Positions 36,937-45,570 of a stretch of 64,000 nucleotides of DNA are shown here, in pieces. How positions within the stretch are numbered: the stretch's first letter is position 1; each line of letters begins with the position of its first letter. Both the position numbers and the translations under genes were made by a program. Origin of the DNA: Lutibacter sp. HS1-25 (GTDB lineage: Bacteria > Bacteroidota > Bacteroidia > Flavobacteriales > Flavobacteriaceae); assembly GCF_004121075.1 (NCBI RefSeq), contig NZ_RHLN01000149.1, forward strand, positions 36,874-100,873. Reading direction: 5' to 3'. The notes beneath the pieces were generated by a model that worked only from the letters and a program-made list of their open reading frames with translations, was not told the origin of the DNA and did not search any database.

Positions 36937-37030
36937 TGAGTGATCTGAGATAAGTGATCTGAGGTAAGTGATATTACCTGATCCCCGCTTACTAAATTCA
37001 TCCCTGTTTCCTCATCCCTGATCACTAAAT
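36920..37030. repeat. Repeat array right of four-helix-bundle gene 2
   Basis: It begins inside the gene end with GTGATGAAGGAGAAGTGATGAGTGAT, continues as a 14-mer repeat (TAAGTGATCTGAGA, TAAGTGATCTGAGG, TAAGTGATATTACC) and then turns into the opposite orientation (TTCATCCCTG, CTCATCCCTGATCACT). The two orientations can pair as AGTGATCAGGGATGAGG-like stems. Confidence 0.8.
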
Positions 37031-37038
37031 GACAAAAA

Positions 37039-38145
37039 ATGACGCAACAAAATAAAATTTCAAAACCAGAGGTTGAAGACGATGAGATTGATTTAATCGC
37101 TTTAGCAAAAACCCTATGGAACGGTCGTAAAACGGTACTAAAAACAACCTTAATATTTATGGCAATTGGGTTATTTGTAGCTATATTCTCAGAAAAAGAA
37201 TATACAGCCTCAACTACTTTTGTTTCACAAACGGGAGAAGGTAAAATTGGAGGAAGTTTGGGAGGGTTGGCAGCTATGGCCGGTATCAATTTAGGTGGAA
37301 TGAGCAGTGATTCTGGTATTTCACCAAGTTTATATCCTCAAATATTGAATAGTATCCCATTTCAAAAAGAATTACTACAAACTCCTTTAACCATTGATGG
37401 CGAAAAAGAAAAAGTAACTTTTGCTAAGTATTATACAGAGATATATAGTCCTGGATTATTTGGTTATTTAAAAAAATACACTATTGGTTTGCCTGGGTTG
37501 ATTATTGGAGCTATCAAAGGAAAACCAAAAGATATTGTGTTGAATGGAGCAGAAAAAGATAGCAATGTGGTTACTATTTCTAAGAAAGAAGACAAACTCA
37601 TTAAAATATTAACTGATCAAATACGATTACAAGTAAATGAAGATGATGGATATGTTACAATTTCTTCAGCTATGCCTGAAGCTTTAGCAGCAGCTGAATT
37701 AACATTGAGAGTGCAGCAATTATTACAAGAGTATGTGATTGATTTTAAAATCCAAAAATCAAAAGAACAATTATCTTTCATCAAATCTCGCTATGTTGAA
37801 GTAGAAGATAAATTCAAAAACATCCAAAAAGAACTAGCCAACAATAGAGACCGTAATCAAAATATTACAAAAGCTATTGCAAAAACTTCAACAGAAATGT
37901 TGCAAGATGAATACAATTTAATATACGGTGTCTATTTAGAATTGGCGAAGCAATTAGAGGCGCAGTACATTCAAGTAACTGAAGATACACCTGTATTTAC
38001 TGTTTTAAAGCCAGTGGCTGTTCCTATTGAAAAATCGAAACCTAAAAGAGGTATGATTTTAGTTGTGTGGACTTTTGTTGGTTTATTTTTGGGAATTGGA
38101 AAAATTTTCAGGAATCAAATTATCATGAAATTAAAAAATAATTAG
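37039..38145 (+). CDS. Wzz-type polysaccharide chain-length regulator
   Basis: 368 residues. N-terminal cytoplasmic tail (EVEDDEIDLIALAKTLWNG), first membrane helix at about 37-55, a large periplasmic part with a Gly-rich segment (GGSLGGLAAMAGINLGG) and a long coiled coil (about 240-305), then the proline-rich region and a second membrane helix (LVVWTFVGLFLGIG) near the C-terminus. No tyrosine-kinase domain is fused. It should set chain length together with Wzy. It begins 8 bases after the repeat array. Confidence 0.88.
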   Translation: MTQQNKISKPEVEDDEIDLIALAKTLWNGRKTVLKTTLIFMAIGLFVAIFSEKEYTASTTFVSQTGEGKIGGSLGGLAAMAGINLGGMSSDSGISPSLYPQILNSIPFQKELLQTPLTIDGEKEKVTFAKYYTEIYSPGLFGYLKKYTIGLPGLIIGAIKGKPKDIVLNGAEKDSNVVTISKKEDKLIKILTDQIRLQVNEDDGYVTISSAMPEALAAAELTLRVQQLLQEYVIDFKIQKSKEQLSFIKSRYVEVEDKFKNIQKELANNRDRNQNITKAIAKTSTEMLQDEYNLIYGVYLELAKQLEAQYIQVTEDTPVFTVLKPVAVPIEKSKPKRGMILVVWTFVGLFLGIGKIFRNQIIMKLKNN

Positions 38146-38159
38146 AAAAATTATAAATT

Positions 38160-39170
38160 ATGCTTAACAACAAATCAATATTAATTACAGGAGGAACAGG
38201 CTCTTTGGGAAAAGCATTAACTGAAAACATTTTAAAAAAATGGCCAAATGTAAAACGATTGGTGATTTTTTCAAGAGATGAACAAAAACAGTTTCAAATG
38301 GCTCAGGAATATCCTGTTTCAGAATACCCTCAAATTCGATTTTTTATTGGAGATGTGAGGGATAAAGAAAGATTAATAAGAGCTTTTGAAGGAATTGACT
38401 ATGTTATTCATGCAGCAGCTATGAAACATGTTCATATTGCTGAATATAATCCAGATGAGTGTGTAAAGACTAATATAGGAGGAGCTGAGAATGTAATTCA
38501 TGCCGCCCTTAAAACTGGTGTTCAAAATGTAGTGGCCCTATCTACAGACAAAGCTTGTGCGCCAATTAACTTGTATGGAGCTACAAAGTTGACATCTGAT
38601 AAACTTTTTGTTGCAGCCAATAATATTAAAGGAAAACACAATATTAAATTTTCAGTGGTAAGGTACGGTAACGTAATGGGGTCAAATGGTTCGGTAATTC
38701 CTTTTTTCTTAAATAAGAAAAGAGAGGGGGTTTTGCCAATAACAGTTGATACTATGACAAGGTTTAATATTTCTCTTCAAGGTGGTGTTGATATGGTTTT
38801 ACATGCTATGGAGACAGCTTGGGGAGGTGAGATATTTATCCCAAAAATCCCTTCATATAAAATTATGGATGTTGCTGAGGCTATAGGTCCTGAATGTGAA
38901 CATAAAGTAATAGGGATTAGACCAGGAGAAAAGATTCATGAAGAAATGATTACTTCTTCAGATTCTTTCTTTACCTATAATCTTGGGAAATATTATGTAA
39001 TAATTCCTCAAACACCAGTTTGGAATGTTGATGACTTTATGGCTAGTTTCAAGGCAGAGTTAGTTCCTAATGGATTTGCATATAATTCAGGTACCAATAC
39101 AGAATGGGAAACAGTTGAAACATTACGTAGTTTAATTAAGGAACACGTAGATCCTAATTTTATAGCATAA
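38160..39170 (+). CDS. pseB: PseB, UDP-GlcNAc 4,6-dehydratase (inverting)
   Basis: 336 residues, first enzyme of pseudaminic acid synthesis: dehydrates and C5-epimerises UDP-GlcNAc. SDR motifs GGTGSLGKAL, AAAMKHVHIAE with the catalytic Lys, STDKAC, YGATK, and the sequence VRYGNVMGSNGSVIPFF. C-terminal GIRPGEKIHEEMI. Cytoplasmic. It is followed by pseC after 2 bases, so the pair is one translational unit. Confidence 0.95.
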   Translation: MLNNKSILITGGTGSLGKALTENILKKWPNVKRLVIFSRDEQKQFQMAQEYPVSEYPQIRFFIGDVRDKERLIRAFEGIDYVIHAAAMKHVHIAEYNPDECVKTNIGGAENVIHAALKTGVQNVVALSTDKACAPINLYGATKLTSDKLFVAANNIKGKHNIKFSVVRYGNVMGSNGSVIPFFLNKKREGVLPITVDTMTRFNISLQGGVDMVLHAMETAWGGEIFIPKIPSYKIMDVAEAIGPECEHKVIGIRPGEKIHEEMITSSDSFFTYNLGKYYVIIPQTPVWNVDDFMASFKAELVPNGFAYNSGTNTEWETVETLRSLIKEHVDPNFIA

Positions 39171-39172
39171 CA

Positions 39173-40354
39173 ATGAAGGCAATACCTTACGGAAGGCAAA
39201 ATATTACAGAAGAAGATATTCAAGCAGTAATTGAAACACTTCAATCAGATTATTTAACTCAAGGGCCTAAAATAGCTGAATTTGAAGCTGCTTTTGCTGA
39301 ATATGTTGGCTGTAAATATGCAGTAGCAGTATCAAATGGGACTGGAGCACTTCATTTATGTACAATAGCTTTAGACGTCAAAGAAGGTGATAAAGTAATA
39401 ACGACACCTATAACTTTCGCAGCTTCAGCTAATTGTATTCGTTATTGTGGTGGTGAAGTTGTTTTTTCAGATATAGATTCAAAAACTTATTTATTAGATA
39501 TTGATAAGGTTAGAGTTTTATTAGAAAGTTCTCCAAAAGGGACTTATAAAGGGGTAATTCCTGTTGATTTTGCTGGAAGAGCTGTTGATTTGGAAGCTTT
39601 TAGACAATTGGCAGATGAATATGATTTATGGATTATTGAAGATTCATGTCATGCACCTGGAGGAGCATTTCAAGATGCTTCTAACTTAGATCAATTTTGT
39701 GGAAATGGACAGTTTGCAGATTTAGCCATTTTTTCATTTCATCCGGTAAAACATATTGCATCTGGTGAAGGAGGAATGATTACAACTAATAATGAAATTC
39801 TTTATAAAAAATTGTTGCAATTACGTACTCATGGAATTGTTAAAAATGATGATTTATATACAAACTCAATTGAATTTGCAGGAGGTATAGAACAATACCC
39901 AGGATGGTATATGGAAATGCAATCATTAGGGTTCAATTATCGCTTAACAGATTTTCAAGCAGCATTAGGTCTTTCGCAGCTAAATCGTGCAGATGAGGGG
40001 CTAATAAAAAGAAAACAAATTGCAGAAACCTATTTTAAATCATTTAAAGACAAAAGTTTTATAAAAGGACAATCAGGAGTGGTGAATGGCCATGCATATC
40101 ATTTATACATTATTGAAGTTCAAGACAGATTGGGTCTATATAATCATTTGAGAAAAAATAACATATTTGCCCAGATTCATTATATTCCTTGCCATTTAAT
40201 GCCTTATTATAAAGAATTAGGATGGAAGGAAGGAGATATGCCAAATGCTGAAAATTATTATAAGCATTGTATAAGCTTGCCTATATTTCCTACATTGACC
40301 AATGAGGAGCAAAATTTTGTTATTGAAAGTGTTAAAGCTTTTTACAATGAGTAA
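39173..40354 (+). CDS. pseC: PseC, UDP-4-keto-sugar aminotransferase
   Basis: 393 residues, DegT/DnrJ/EryC1 family PLP aminotransferase that adds the 4-amino group to the PseB product. Internal aldimine Lys193 in FHPVKHIASGEGG, N-terminal IPYGRQNITEEDI, cofactor region EDSCHAPGG, and NYRLTDFQAALGLSQL. Cytoplasmic. Its last 8 bases overlap the start of pseF (ATGAGTAA). Confidence 0.95.
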   Translation: MKAIPYGRQNITEEDIQAVIETLQSDYLTQGPKIAEFEAAFAEYVGCKYAVAVSNGTGALHLCTIALDVKEGDKVITTPITFAASANCIRYCGGEVVFSDIDSKTYLLDIDKVRVLLESSPKGTYKGVIPVDFAGRAVDLEAFRQLADEYDLWIIEDSCHAPGGAFQDASNLDQFCGNGQFADLAIFSFHPVKHIASGEGGMITTNNEILYKKLLQLRTHGIVKNDDLYTNSIEFAGGIEQYPGWYMEMQSLGFNYRLTDFQAALGLSQLNRADEGLIKRKQIAETYFKSFKDKSFIKGQSGVVNGHAYHLYIIEVQDRLGLYNHLRKNNIFAQIHYIPCHLMPYYKELGWKEGDMPNAENYYKHCISLPIFPTLTNEEQNFVIESVKAFYNE

Positions 40355-41045
40355 AAAGCTATGTATAATCCCAGCAAGAGGAGGTAGTAAAAGGATTCCG
40401 AGAAAAAATATAAAAACTTTTTTAGGAAAACCAATTATTGCATATTCAATAGAAGCAGCAATTAATAGTAACCTTTTTGATGAGGTGATGGTTTCAACGG
40501 ATGATATTGAAATTGCTGAGGTTGCTAAAAAATATGGTGCTAGAGTTCCTTTCATGAGAAGTAGTCAAACTGCAAATGATTATGCAACTACTTTCGAAGT
40601 TATAGAGGAGGTTTTGAACAATTATCAATTACATAATTTAATATTTGATTATACATGTTGCATATATGCTTGCGCTCCATTTGTAACGGTTGGAAAACTC
40701 ATTGACGCATATAAATTATTATTAACTAACAATTTTGACAGTGTATTCCCTGTGATGACTTTTGGATTTCCAATTCAAAGAGCCTTAAAAATGGGAAGTG
40801 GTAATAAAATAAACTTTTTTTATCCAGAGTTTAGCCTAACAAGATCTCAGGATTTAGAGCAAAGTTATCATGATGCGGGTCAGTTTTATTGGATGAACAT
40901 AGAAAAATGCTTGCAACAGAATAAAATAATAACAGATTACTCAGGAAGTATTGTTATTTCTGAAATGGAGGGACAGGATATAGATAATGATATTGATTGG
41001 AAATTAGCCGAATTAAAATATGAACTATTACAAAGTTATAAATAA
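40347..41045 (+). CDS. pseF: PseF, CMP-pseudaminic acid synthetase
   Basis: 232 residues from ATG 40347. It activates pseudaminate with CTP. NeuA-type signature CIIPARGGSKRIPRKNIK, LGKPIIAYSIEAA, VSTDDIEIAEVA, and Pse-specific PVMTFGFPIQRALKM, with the late DAGQFYW motif and QDIDNDIDW. An upstream frame to 40302 lies in pseC and is rejected. It overlaps the following GNAT gene by 26 bases. Usually it comes last in the pathway; here it precedes pseI. Confidence 0.94.
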   Translation: MSKKLCIIPARGGSKRIPRKNIKTFLGKPIIAYSIEAAINSNLFDEVMVSTDDIEIAEVAKKYGARVPFMRSSQTANDYATTFEVIEEVLNNYQLHNLIFDYTCCIYACAPFVTVGKLIDAYKLLLTNNFDSVFPVMTFGFPIQRALKMGSGNKINFFYPEFSLTRSQDLEQSYHDAGQFYWMNIEKCLQQNKIITDYSGSIVISEMEGQDIDNDIDWKLAELKYELLQSYK

Positions 41046-41580
41046 GCAAACATTCAATATTGGTGATTTTTCAATTGTTCCTATACGATTTGAAGATAGA
41101 GGAGCTATTATGCAATGGAGAAATGAACAAATTTATCACTTGCGGCAAAATAAACCTCTAACAATTCAAAATCAAGATAATTATTTTGAAAATGTGGTAA
41201 ATAAGCTTTTTGAAAAAGACCAGCCAGAACAAATTTTGTTTTCATATTTAGAAAATAATAAATGTATTGGTTATGGAGGTTTGGTACATATCAATTGGAT
41301 TGATAAAAATGCAGAGATTTCATTTATAATGGATACAACATTAGAAAAAAAATATTTTCAAAAACATTGGATTCAATATTTACAGTTAATTGAGAAAGTT
41401 GCTTTTTCTGAGCTACATTTTCATAAAATATTCACCTATGCTTTTGATTTACGCCCTCACTTATATAAAGCCATTGAGATTGCAGGTTTTAATAAAGAAG
41501 CTGTTTTAAAAGAGCATTGTTTTTTTGATAATAAATATTTAGATGTTGTAATTCATTCAAAAATTAATGATAAATGTTAA
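41020..41580 (+). CDS. GNAT-family acetyltransferase in the pseudaminate block (1)
   Basis: 186 residues of GNAT type, with FSIVPIRFEDRGAIMQWRNEQ at the start and NAEISFIMDTTLEKKYF in the core, then the HKIFTYAFDLRPHLYKAIEIAGF end. It overlaps pseF and the next GNAT gene. In the pathway PseH acetylates the 4-amino group of the sugar; this is one of two candidates. The sequence resembles acetyltransferases that I recall next to pse genes in Bacteroidota. Which of the two is PseH is not decidable from sequence alone. Confidence 0.8.
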   Translation: MNYYKVINKQTFNIGDFSIVPIRFEDRGAIMQWRNEQIYHLRQNKPLTIQNQDNYFENVVNKLFEKDQPEQILFSYLENNKCIGYGGLVHINWIDKNAEISFIMDTTLEKKYFQKHWIQYLQLIEKVAFSELHFHKIFTYAFDLRPHLYKAIEIAGFNKEAVLKEHCFFDNKYLDVVIHSKINDKC

Positions 41581-42041
41581 GTTTTAGAAAAGCTAATGAA
41601 AATGATACTTTATTGTATTTTAATTGGGCAAATGATGTGACTGTAAGAATACAATCGTTTAACTCAAATACAATAGATTTTCAACAACATGAAATTTGGT
41701 TTAAATCTAAAATTCAAGATGACACTTGTTTGATGTTGGTTTTTCAAAATGAAGAGAATGAGCCTGTAGGGCAAATTCGCATTCAAAAAGAGAGTAAGAA
41801 TAAAGCTATAATTGGGGTTTCAATAGCTTCAAATTATAGAGGGAAAGGTTATTCAAGTGAAATGTTAGAAAAAGCTTCAAACTATTTTTTTGATACTAAC
41901 AAGAGTTACATTATAAATGCATTTATTAAAATAGATAATTTAAATTCAAAATATGCATTTGAAAAAGCAGGATTTCAATTTGAAAAAGAATTAATGTTTA
42001 ATGGATTTAAGAGTTTTCTATATACAAGAAAGGGAATATGA
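41574..42041 (+). CDS. GNAT-family acetyltransferase in the pseudaminate block (2), PseH-like
   Basis: 155 residues, GNAT fold, with YFNWANDVTVRIQSFNS at the N-terminus (W-ND-VR-SF, a pattern typical of the PseH domain fused to PseG in other bacteria), QIRIQKESKNKAIIGVSIA and the acetyl-CoA loop YRGKGYSSEML. It probably acetylates the C4 amino group of the UDP-sugar. No PseG domain is attached or nearby. Overlaps: 7 bases with the previous gene and 4 with pseI. Confidence 0.8.
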   Translation: MLSFRKANENDTLLYFNWANDVTVRIQSFNSNTIDFQQHEIWFKSKIQDDTCLMLVFQNEENEPVGQIRIQKESKNKAIIGVSIASNYRGKGYSSEMLEKASNYFFDTNKSYIINAFIKIDNLNSKYAFEKAGFQFEKELMFNGFKSFLYTRKGI

Positions 42042-43072
42042 GAATAGACAATTTTGAAATAAACAGTACAAGTAAGGTTTTTATAATTGCAGAATTATCT
42101 GCTAATCATAATGGAAGTATAGAAACTGCTATTGACACAATAAGGGCTGCTAAAAGAGCCGGAGCTGATTGTATTAAGTTGCAAACTTATACAGCCGACA
42201 CCATGACAATTGATTCTGATAAAGAAGACTTTATTATTAAAGGTACTATTTGGGAAGGAAAAAATCTTTATAAATTATATCAAGAAGCCTTTACACCTTG
42301 GGAATGGCATGGAGAATTGATGCGAGTTGCAAAAGAAGAAGGGCTTCTCTGCTTTTCATCGCCTTTTGATAAAACAGCAGTTGATTTTTTAGAAACTTTA
42401 AATGTTCCTGCGTATAAAATTGCCTCTTTTGAAATAACGGATATTCCGTTGATTGAATACGTTGCTTCCAAAGGAAAACCTATTATTCTTTCTACAGGAA
42501 TTGCAGAGCAAGCAGATATTGAATTGGCTTTAGATGCTTGCAAAAGAATGGGTAACACTGATATTGCTTTATTAAAATGTACATCAAGTTATCCAGCACC
42601 AATAAATGAGGCAAATATGTGCATGGTAAAAGATCTATCTGAAAGATATGGAGTAATAAGTGGATTATCTGACCACACTATGGGCGCTACAGTTCCTATT
42701 GTTGCAACTTGTTTTGGTGCCAAGATTATTGAGAAACATTTTATTTTAGATCGTTCCATCGGTGGTCCAGACGCTTCTTTTTCTATGAATGAAAAAGAAT
42801 TTACCGAAATGGTTAAAGCTGTACGTGAAGCTGAAAAAGCTATAGGTATCGTAGACTATTCTTTAACTGAAAAACAAGTAAAGGGGAAGGATTTTTCTAG
42901 ATCGCTATATGTGGTTGAAGATGTAAAGGCAGGAGATGTTATAACAGAAAATAACGTACGATCAATTAGACCAGGTTTTGGAATGCATCCAAAGTATTTT
43001 AATGAAGTCTTAGGAAAGGTCTTTAAACAAAATATAACTGAAGGAACACCTTTAAGTTGGGAGTTAATTTAA
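42038..43072 (+). CDS. pseI: PseI, pseudaminic acid synthase
   Basis: 344 residues, NeuB family. It condenses 2,4-diacetamido-2,4,6-trideoxy-altrose with phosphoenolpyruvate. Seen: IIAELSANHNGSIETA, DCIKLQTYTADTMT, FSSPFDKTAVDFLE, LSTGIAEQADIE, LKCTSSYPAP, GLSDHTMG, IEKHFILDRSIGGPD and a C-terminal SAF/antifreeze-like domain (about 285-344: DFSRSLYVVEDVKAGDVIT). The Pse-type motif set separates it from NeuB of sialic acid. Its substrate would need PseG, not visible here. Confidence 0.95.
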   Translation: MRIDNFEINSTSKVFIIAELSANHNGSIETAIDTIRAAKRAGADCIKLQTYTADTMTIDSDKEDFIIKGTIWEGKNLYKLYQEAFTPWEWHGELMRVAKEEGLLCFSSPFDKTAVDFLETLNVPAYKIASFEITDIPLIEYVASKGKPIILSTGIAEQADIELALDACKRMGNTDIALLKCTSSYPAPINEANMCMVKDLSERYGVISGLSDHTMGATVPIVATCFGAKIIEKHFILDRSIGGPDASFSMNEKEFTEMVKAVREAEKAIGIVDYSLTEKQVKGKDFSRSLYVVEDVKAGDVITENNVRSIRPGFGMHPKYFNEVLGKVFKQNITEGTPLSWELI

Positions 43073-43085
43073 AAAAAAAGACTTA

Positions 43086-44321
43086 ATGAAAAAAATTCTA
43101 TTTATTGATAATTGGAAAAAAGGCTATAAAAATTTTACAAGATTAAATGATGAATTTATAAAAAATCAATTCACTACAATATTGGTACATACTGGTTCTT
43201 TTACTGGTGAAGGGGATGTTAAAGAAGAGTTTATAGATGGATTACTTGTTAGAGATATTTCATTTTATAAAACAATTTTAATAAAAAAAGTTATTGAAGT
43301 TGAAAAACCAGATGTAATATTGATACTTAATCTTTCGTTTATTTTTGATAGAGCAATTGTTAATATTTGTAAAAAAATTGGAATAAAGTTGATTTTTTTA
43401 GCACATGGTAAATTAGTTTCTGTTGAATCTGTTGCTGAAGTTAAATCAAATTTAAATAAGGATATTAGGACAAATATTTCACGTGTATTTAGAAAAAAGA
43501 ATTTTTTGGTATTAATAAATTATTTTTCTTCATTAAAAACAGGTGGTAAATTTATTAGTTCTTTTAAAATGATAAAAGGAATTGTTGCAAATCCTTCTGG
43601 TTATTTAACTATGCCGAATTATGATAAAGAGTTAGACGCGGATTTGATTTTGTTATATACAAATGAAGATAAAAGGTTATATAACGAACGATTTGGTTTC
43701 CCAAAAGATAAAATTAAAGTAGTTGGAAACCCCGAAATTTTTGAAATAATTAATACCCCTACTCAAGTCAAAAATTTATTTTTAAGAGATATAGGCTTCA
43801 ATGAAAATGATAATTATGTATTATATCTTGATGATGGATTAGTTTGTGGTAATATTTGGACAAAGGAAGAATGGTATAATCATCTAAAAGAGATTCTTAA
43901 TGAAATTAATATTTTAGGATATAAGTTAATTATTAAATTACATCCGAGAGAAGATTTAAATAATCATTTAAAGTTTTTTAATGAAAATAATATACTGGCA
44001 TTGAAAAATATTGATTTTAAAAATAGTATTATTCATAGTGAAGCTGTAATTAGTCATTATTCTACTACAATTTTATTTTCTTTAGTTTTTAATAAAAAAG
44101 TGATTTCTCCAAAATGGGGAAAATCATTAGAATTACATGAAAACTACCCTTCAAATTTGATTAATTATATTTATTCAACTCATGATTTTAAAATTGCTCT
44201 TGTAGAGGATAACAATAATGATTTAGTTGTTAAAAATTATCTTAAGTCACAAGGGATAAATAAAGATACGAATACAATTACAAAAATAATTGATGAAGTT
44301 AAAGAGTGTGTTAATTCGTAA
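43086..44321 (+). CDS. GT-B glycosyltransferase with sialyltransferase-like motifs, candidate pseudaminyl transferase
   Basis: 411 residues, no signal peptide, two Rossmann-like halves. The C-terminal half has, in order and with the expected spacing, YLDDG (Asp249-Asp250-Gly251), KLHP (His286-Pro287) and SHYSTT (Ser323 to Thr328). These are the D/E-D/E-G, HP and S/T motifs by which bacterial sialyltransferases and polysialyltransferases bind CMP and the acceptor. N-terminal half: LFIDNWKKGYKNF, FLAHGKLV. The position right after pseI makes a CMP-pseudaminate transferase the best guess. It does not look like PseG. Family not assigned with certainty. Confidence 0.65.
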   Translation: MKKILFIDNWKKGYKNFTRLNDEFIKNQFTTILVHTGSFTGEGDVKEEFIDGLLVRDISFYKTILIKKVIEVEKPDVILILNLSFIFDRAIVNICKKIGIKLIFLAHGKLVSVESVAEVKSNLNKDIRTNISRVFRKKNFLVLINYFSSLKTGGKFISSFKMIKGIVANPSGYLTMPNYDKELDADLILLYTNEDKRLYNERFGFPKDKIKVVGNPEIFEIINTPTQVKNLFLRDIGFNENDNYVLYLDDGLVCGNIWTKEEWYNHLKEILNEINILGYKLIIKLHPREDLNNHLKFFNENNILALKNIDFKNSIIHSEAVISHYSTTILFSLVFNKKVISPKWGKSLELHENYPSNLINYIYSTHDFKIALVEDNNNDLVVKNYLKSQGINKDTNTITKIIDEVKECVNS

Positions 44322-45570
44322 AATAGTTTCCTTAATTCAAGGGCGAAAGCAAGGTCTTGGATTTTTATTTTTTAATGTTTCTGGAAATTTATTTACATTT
44401 TTAATAAGTTTTGTTTTACCTTTTCTTTTAAGTGTAGAAGGATACGGCTATTTTGCACTTGTATTCGCTTTGCACAATGTCATAATTGCTTTTTTTACTT
44501 TTGGTTTAGATTCTTCTATAATTAAGTTTTCAATTGAAAAAAAATCAAGTTCAAATGTTTTATTCACAAGTTTTATCGCTTGGTTAATAATGGCTCTATT
44601 TTTAATTTTAGTATTTTTAATTTTGGCATGGTTTGTAGTAAAATTGAAATTTTTAAATATTGAATTAAAACCATTAATTTATATTATTATTTCTGCTATG
44701 ATGATATCCTTTCAAAGGATTGTATTGGCATACCATATAGCAAATTCAGAAGTAAAAAAATATGGTAGATTATTTATATTTAATAAATTAGTTCAGCTTA
44801 TTTTGGTGTTTGTAGTTGTTTTAATTTATACCGAAAAGATTTTTCTTAATCTTTTGCCTTACATACTTTTAGTGCAAGGTTTGGTCAATTTGCTATATGT
44901 ATTCTTTATTACATTCGTTAAACAAACTAATTTTAAGACTGTAACTTTTAAAAGTGACGTGGTTGAATTAATAAAATTCACATTACCATTGTCAATTAAT
45001 ACAGTTGGTAATTTAGGGTATAGCTATGGGTTTAATGTTTTTGTTTCTCCATTTCTAACTTTTGCTCAATTAGGTATTCTTAATATTTTTACTCAATTAG
45101 GTAGTATAGGTATGATGACTATTAATGCTTTAAATAGCGGTTATATTCCAACATTTTATGAACAGTATTATTTAAATTACAAAAAGGCTGTTATCAATTA
45201 TTTTCATTATATAGCTCAAAACGCTTTAATAATAGTAATTTCAATTTTTATAGTAGGTAGTATATATAAATACTATGCTTATGCTGAAAATAATAATTAT
45301 TTATTAAGTTATTTATCAATTTATTTACTAGGAGTTTTGTTATATTCTTTTAAATCAATTGGTTCTAATTATTTAATTATTAGAAATAAAACAATTTTAA
45401 TTAGTTCTATAACAGTTTTTACATCTATTTTTAATATTTTTTCTGGGATTATTTTAACAAAAATATTCGGGTTTGCAGGTTGCGTAATAAGTTTAAGTGT
45501 TGGATATTTTATTCAAGTTCTAGCTTTTAATTACGACGCAATAACTAATTTAAAAAAGAATAAAATATGA
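44293..45570 (+). CDS. Wzx-type flippase (polysaccharide biosynthesis membrane protein)
   Basis: 425 residues from ATG 44293, overlapping the previous gene by 29 bases; GTG at 44308 is an alternative. About 12 membrane helices in the MOP superfamily, beginning FNVSGNLFTFLISFVLPFLL and with VEGYGYFALVFALHNVIIAF, typical of O-unit flippases. It should move lipid-linked repeat units across the inner membrane. The next gene, wzy, starts 4 bases before its stop (ATGA). Confidence 0.87.
   Translation: MKLKSVLIRKIVSLIQGRKQGLGFLFFNVSGNLFTFLISFVLPFLLSVEGYGYFALVFALHNVIIAFFTFGLDSSIIKFSIEKKSSSNVLFTSFIAWLIMALFLILVFLILAWFVVKLKFLNIELKPLIYIIISAMMISFQRIVLAYHIANSEVKKYGRLFIFNKLVQLILVFVVVLIYTEKIFLNLLPYILLVQGLVNLLYVFFITFVKQTNFKTVTFKSDVVELIKFTLPLSINTVGNLGYSYGFNVFVSPFLTFAQLGILNIFTQLGSIGMMTINALNSGYIPTFYEQYYLNYKKAVINYFHYIAQNALIIVISIFIVGSIYKYYAYAENNNYLLSYLSIYLLGVLLYSFKSIGSNYLIIRNKTILISSITVFTSIFNIFSGIILTKIFGFAGCVISLSVGYFIQVLAFNYDAITNLKKNKI

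Noticed and set aside
43086..44321. The GT-B protein as the missing PseG hydrolase
   Set aside because: PseG is a shorter protein with a different N-terminal motif; DDG, HP and SHYSTT motifs fit transferases of the sialyltransferase kind better.
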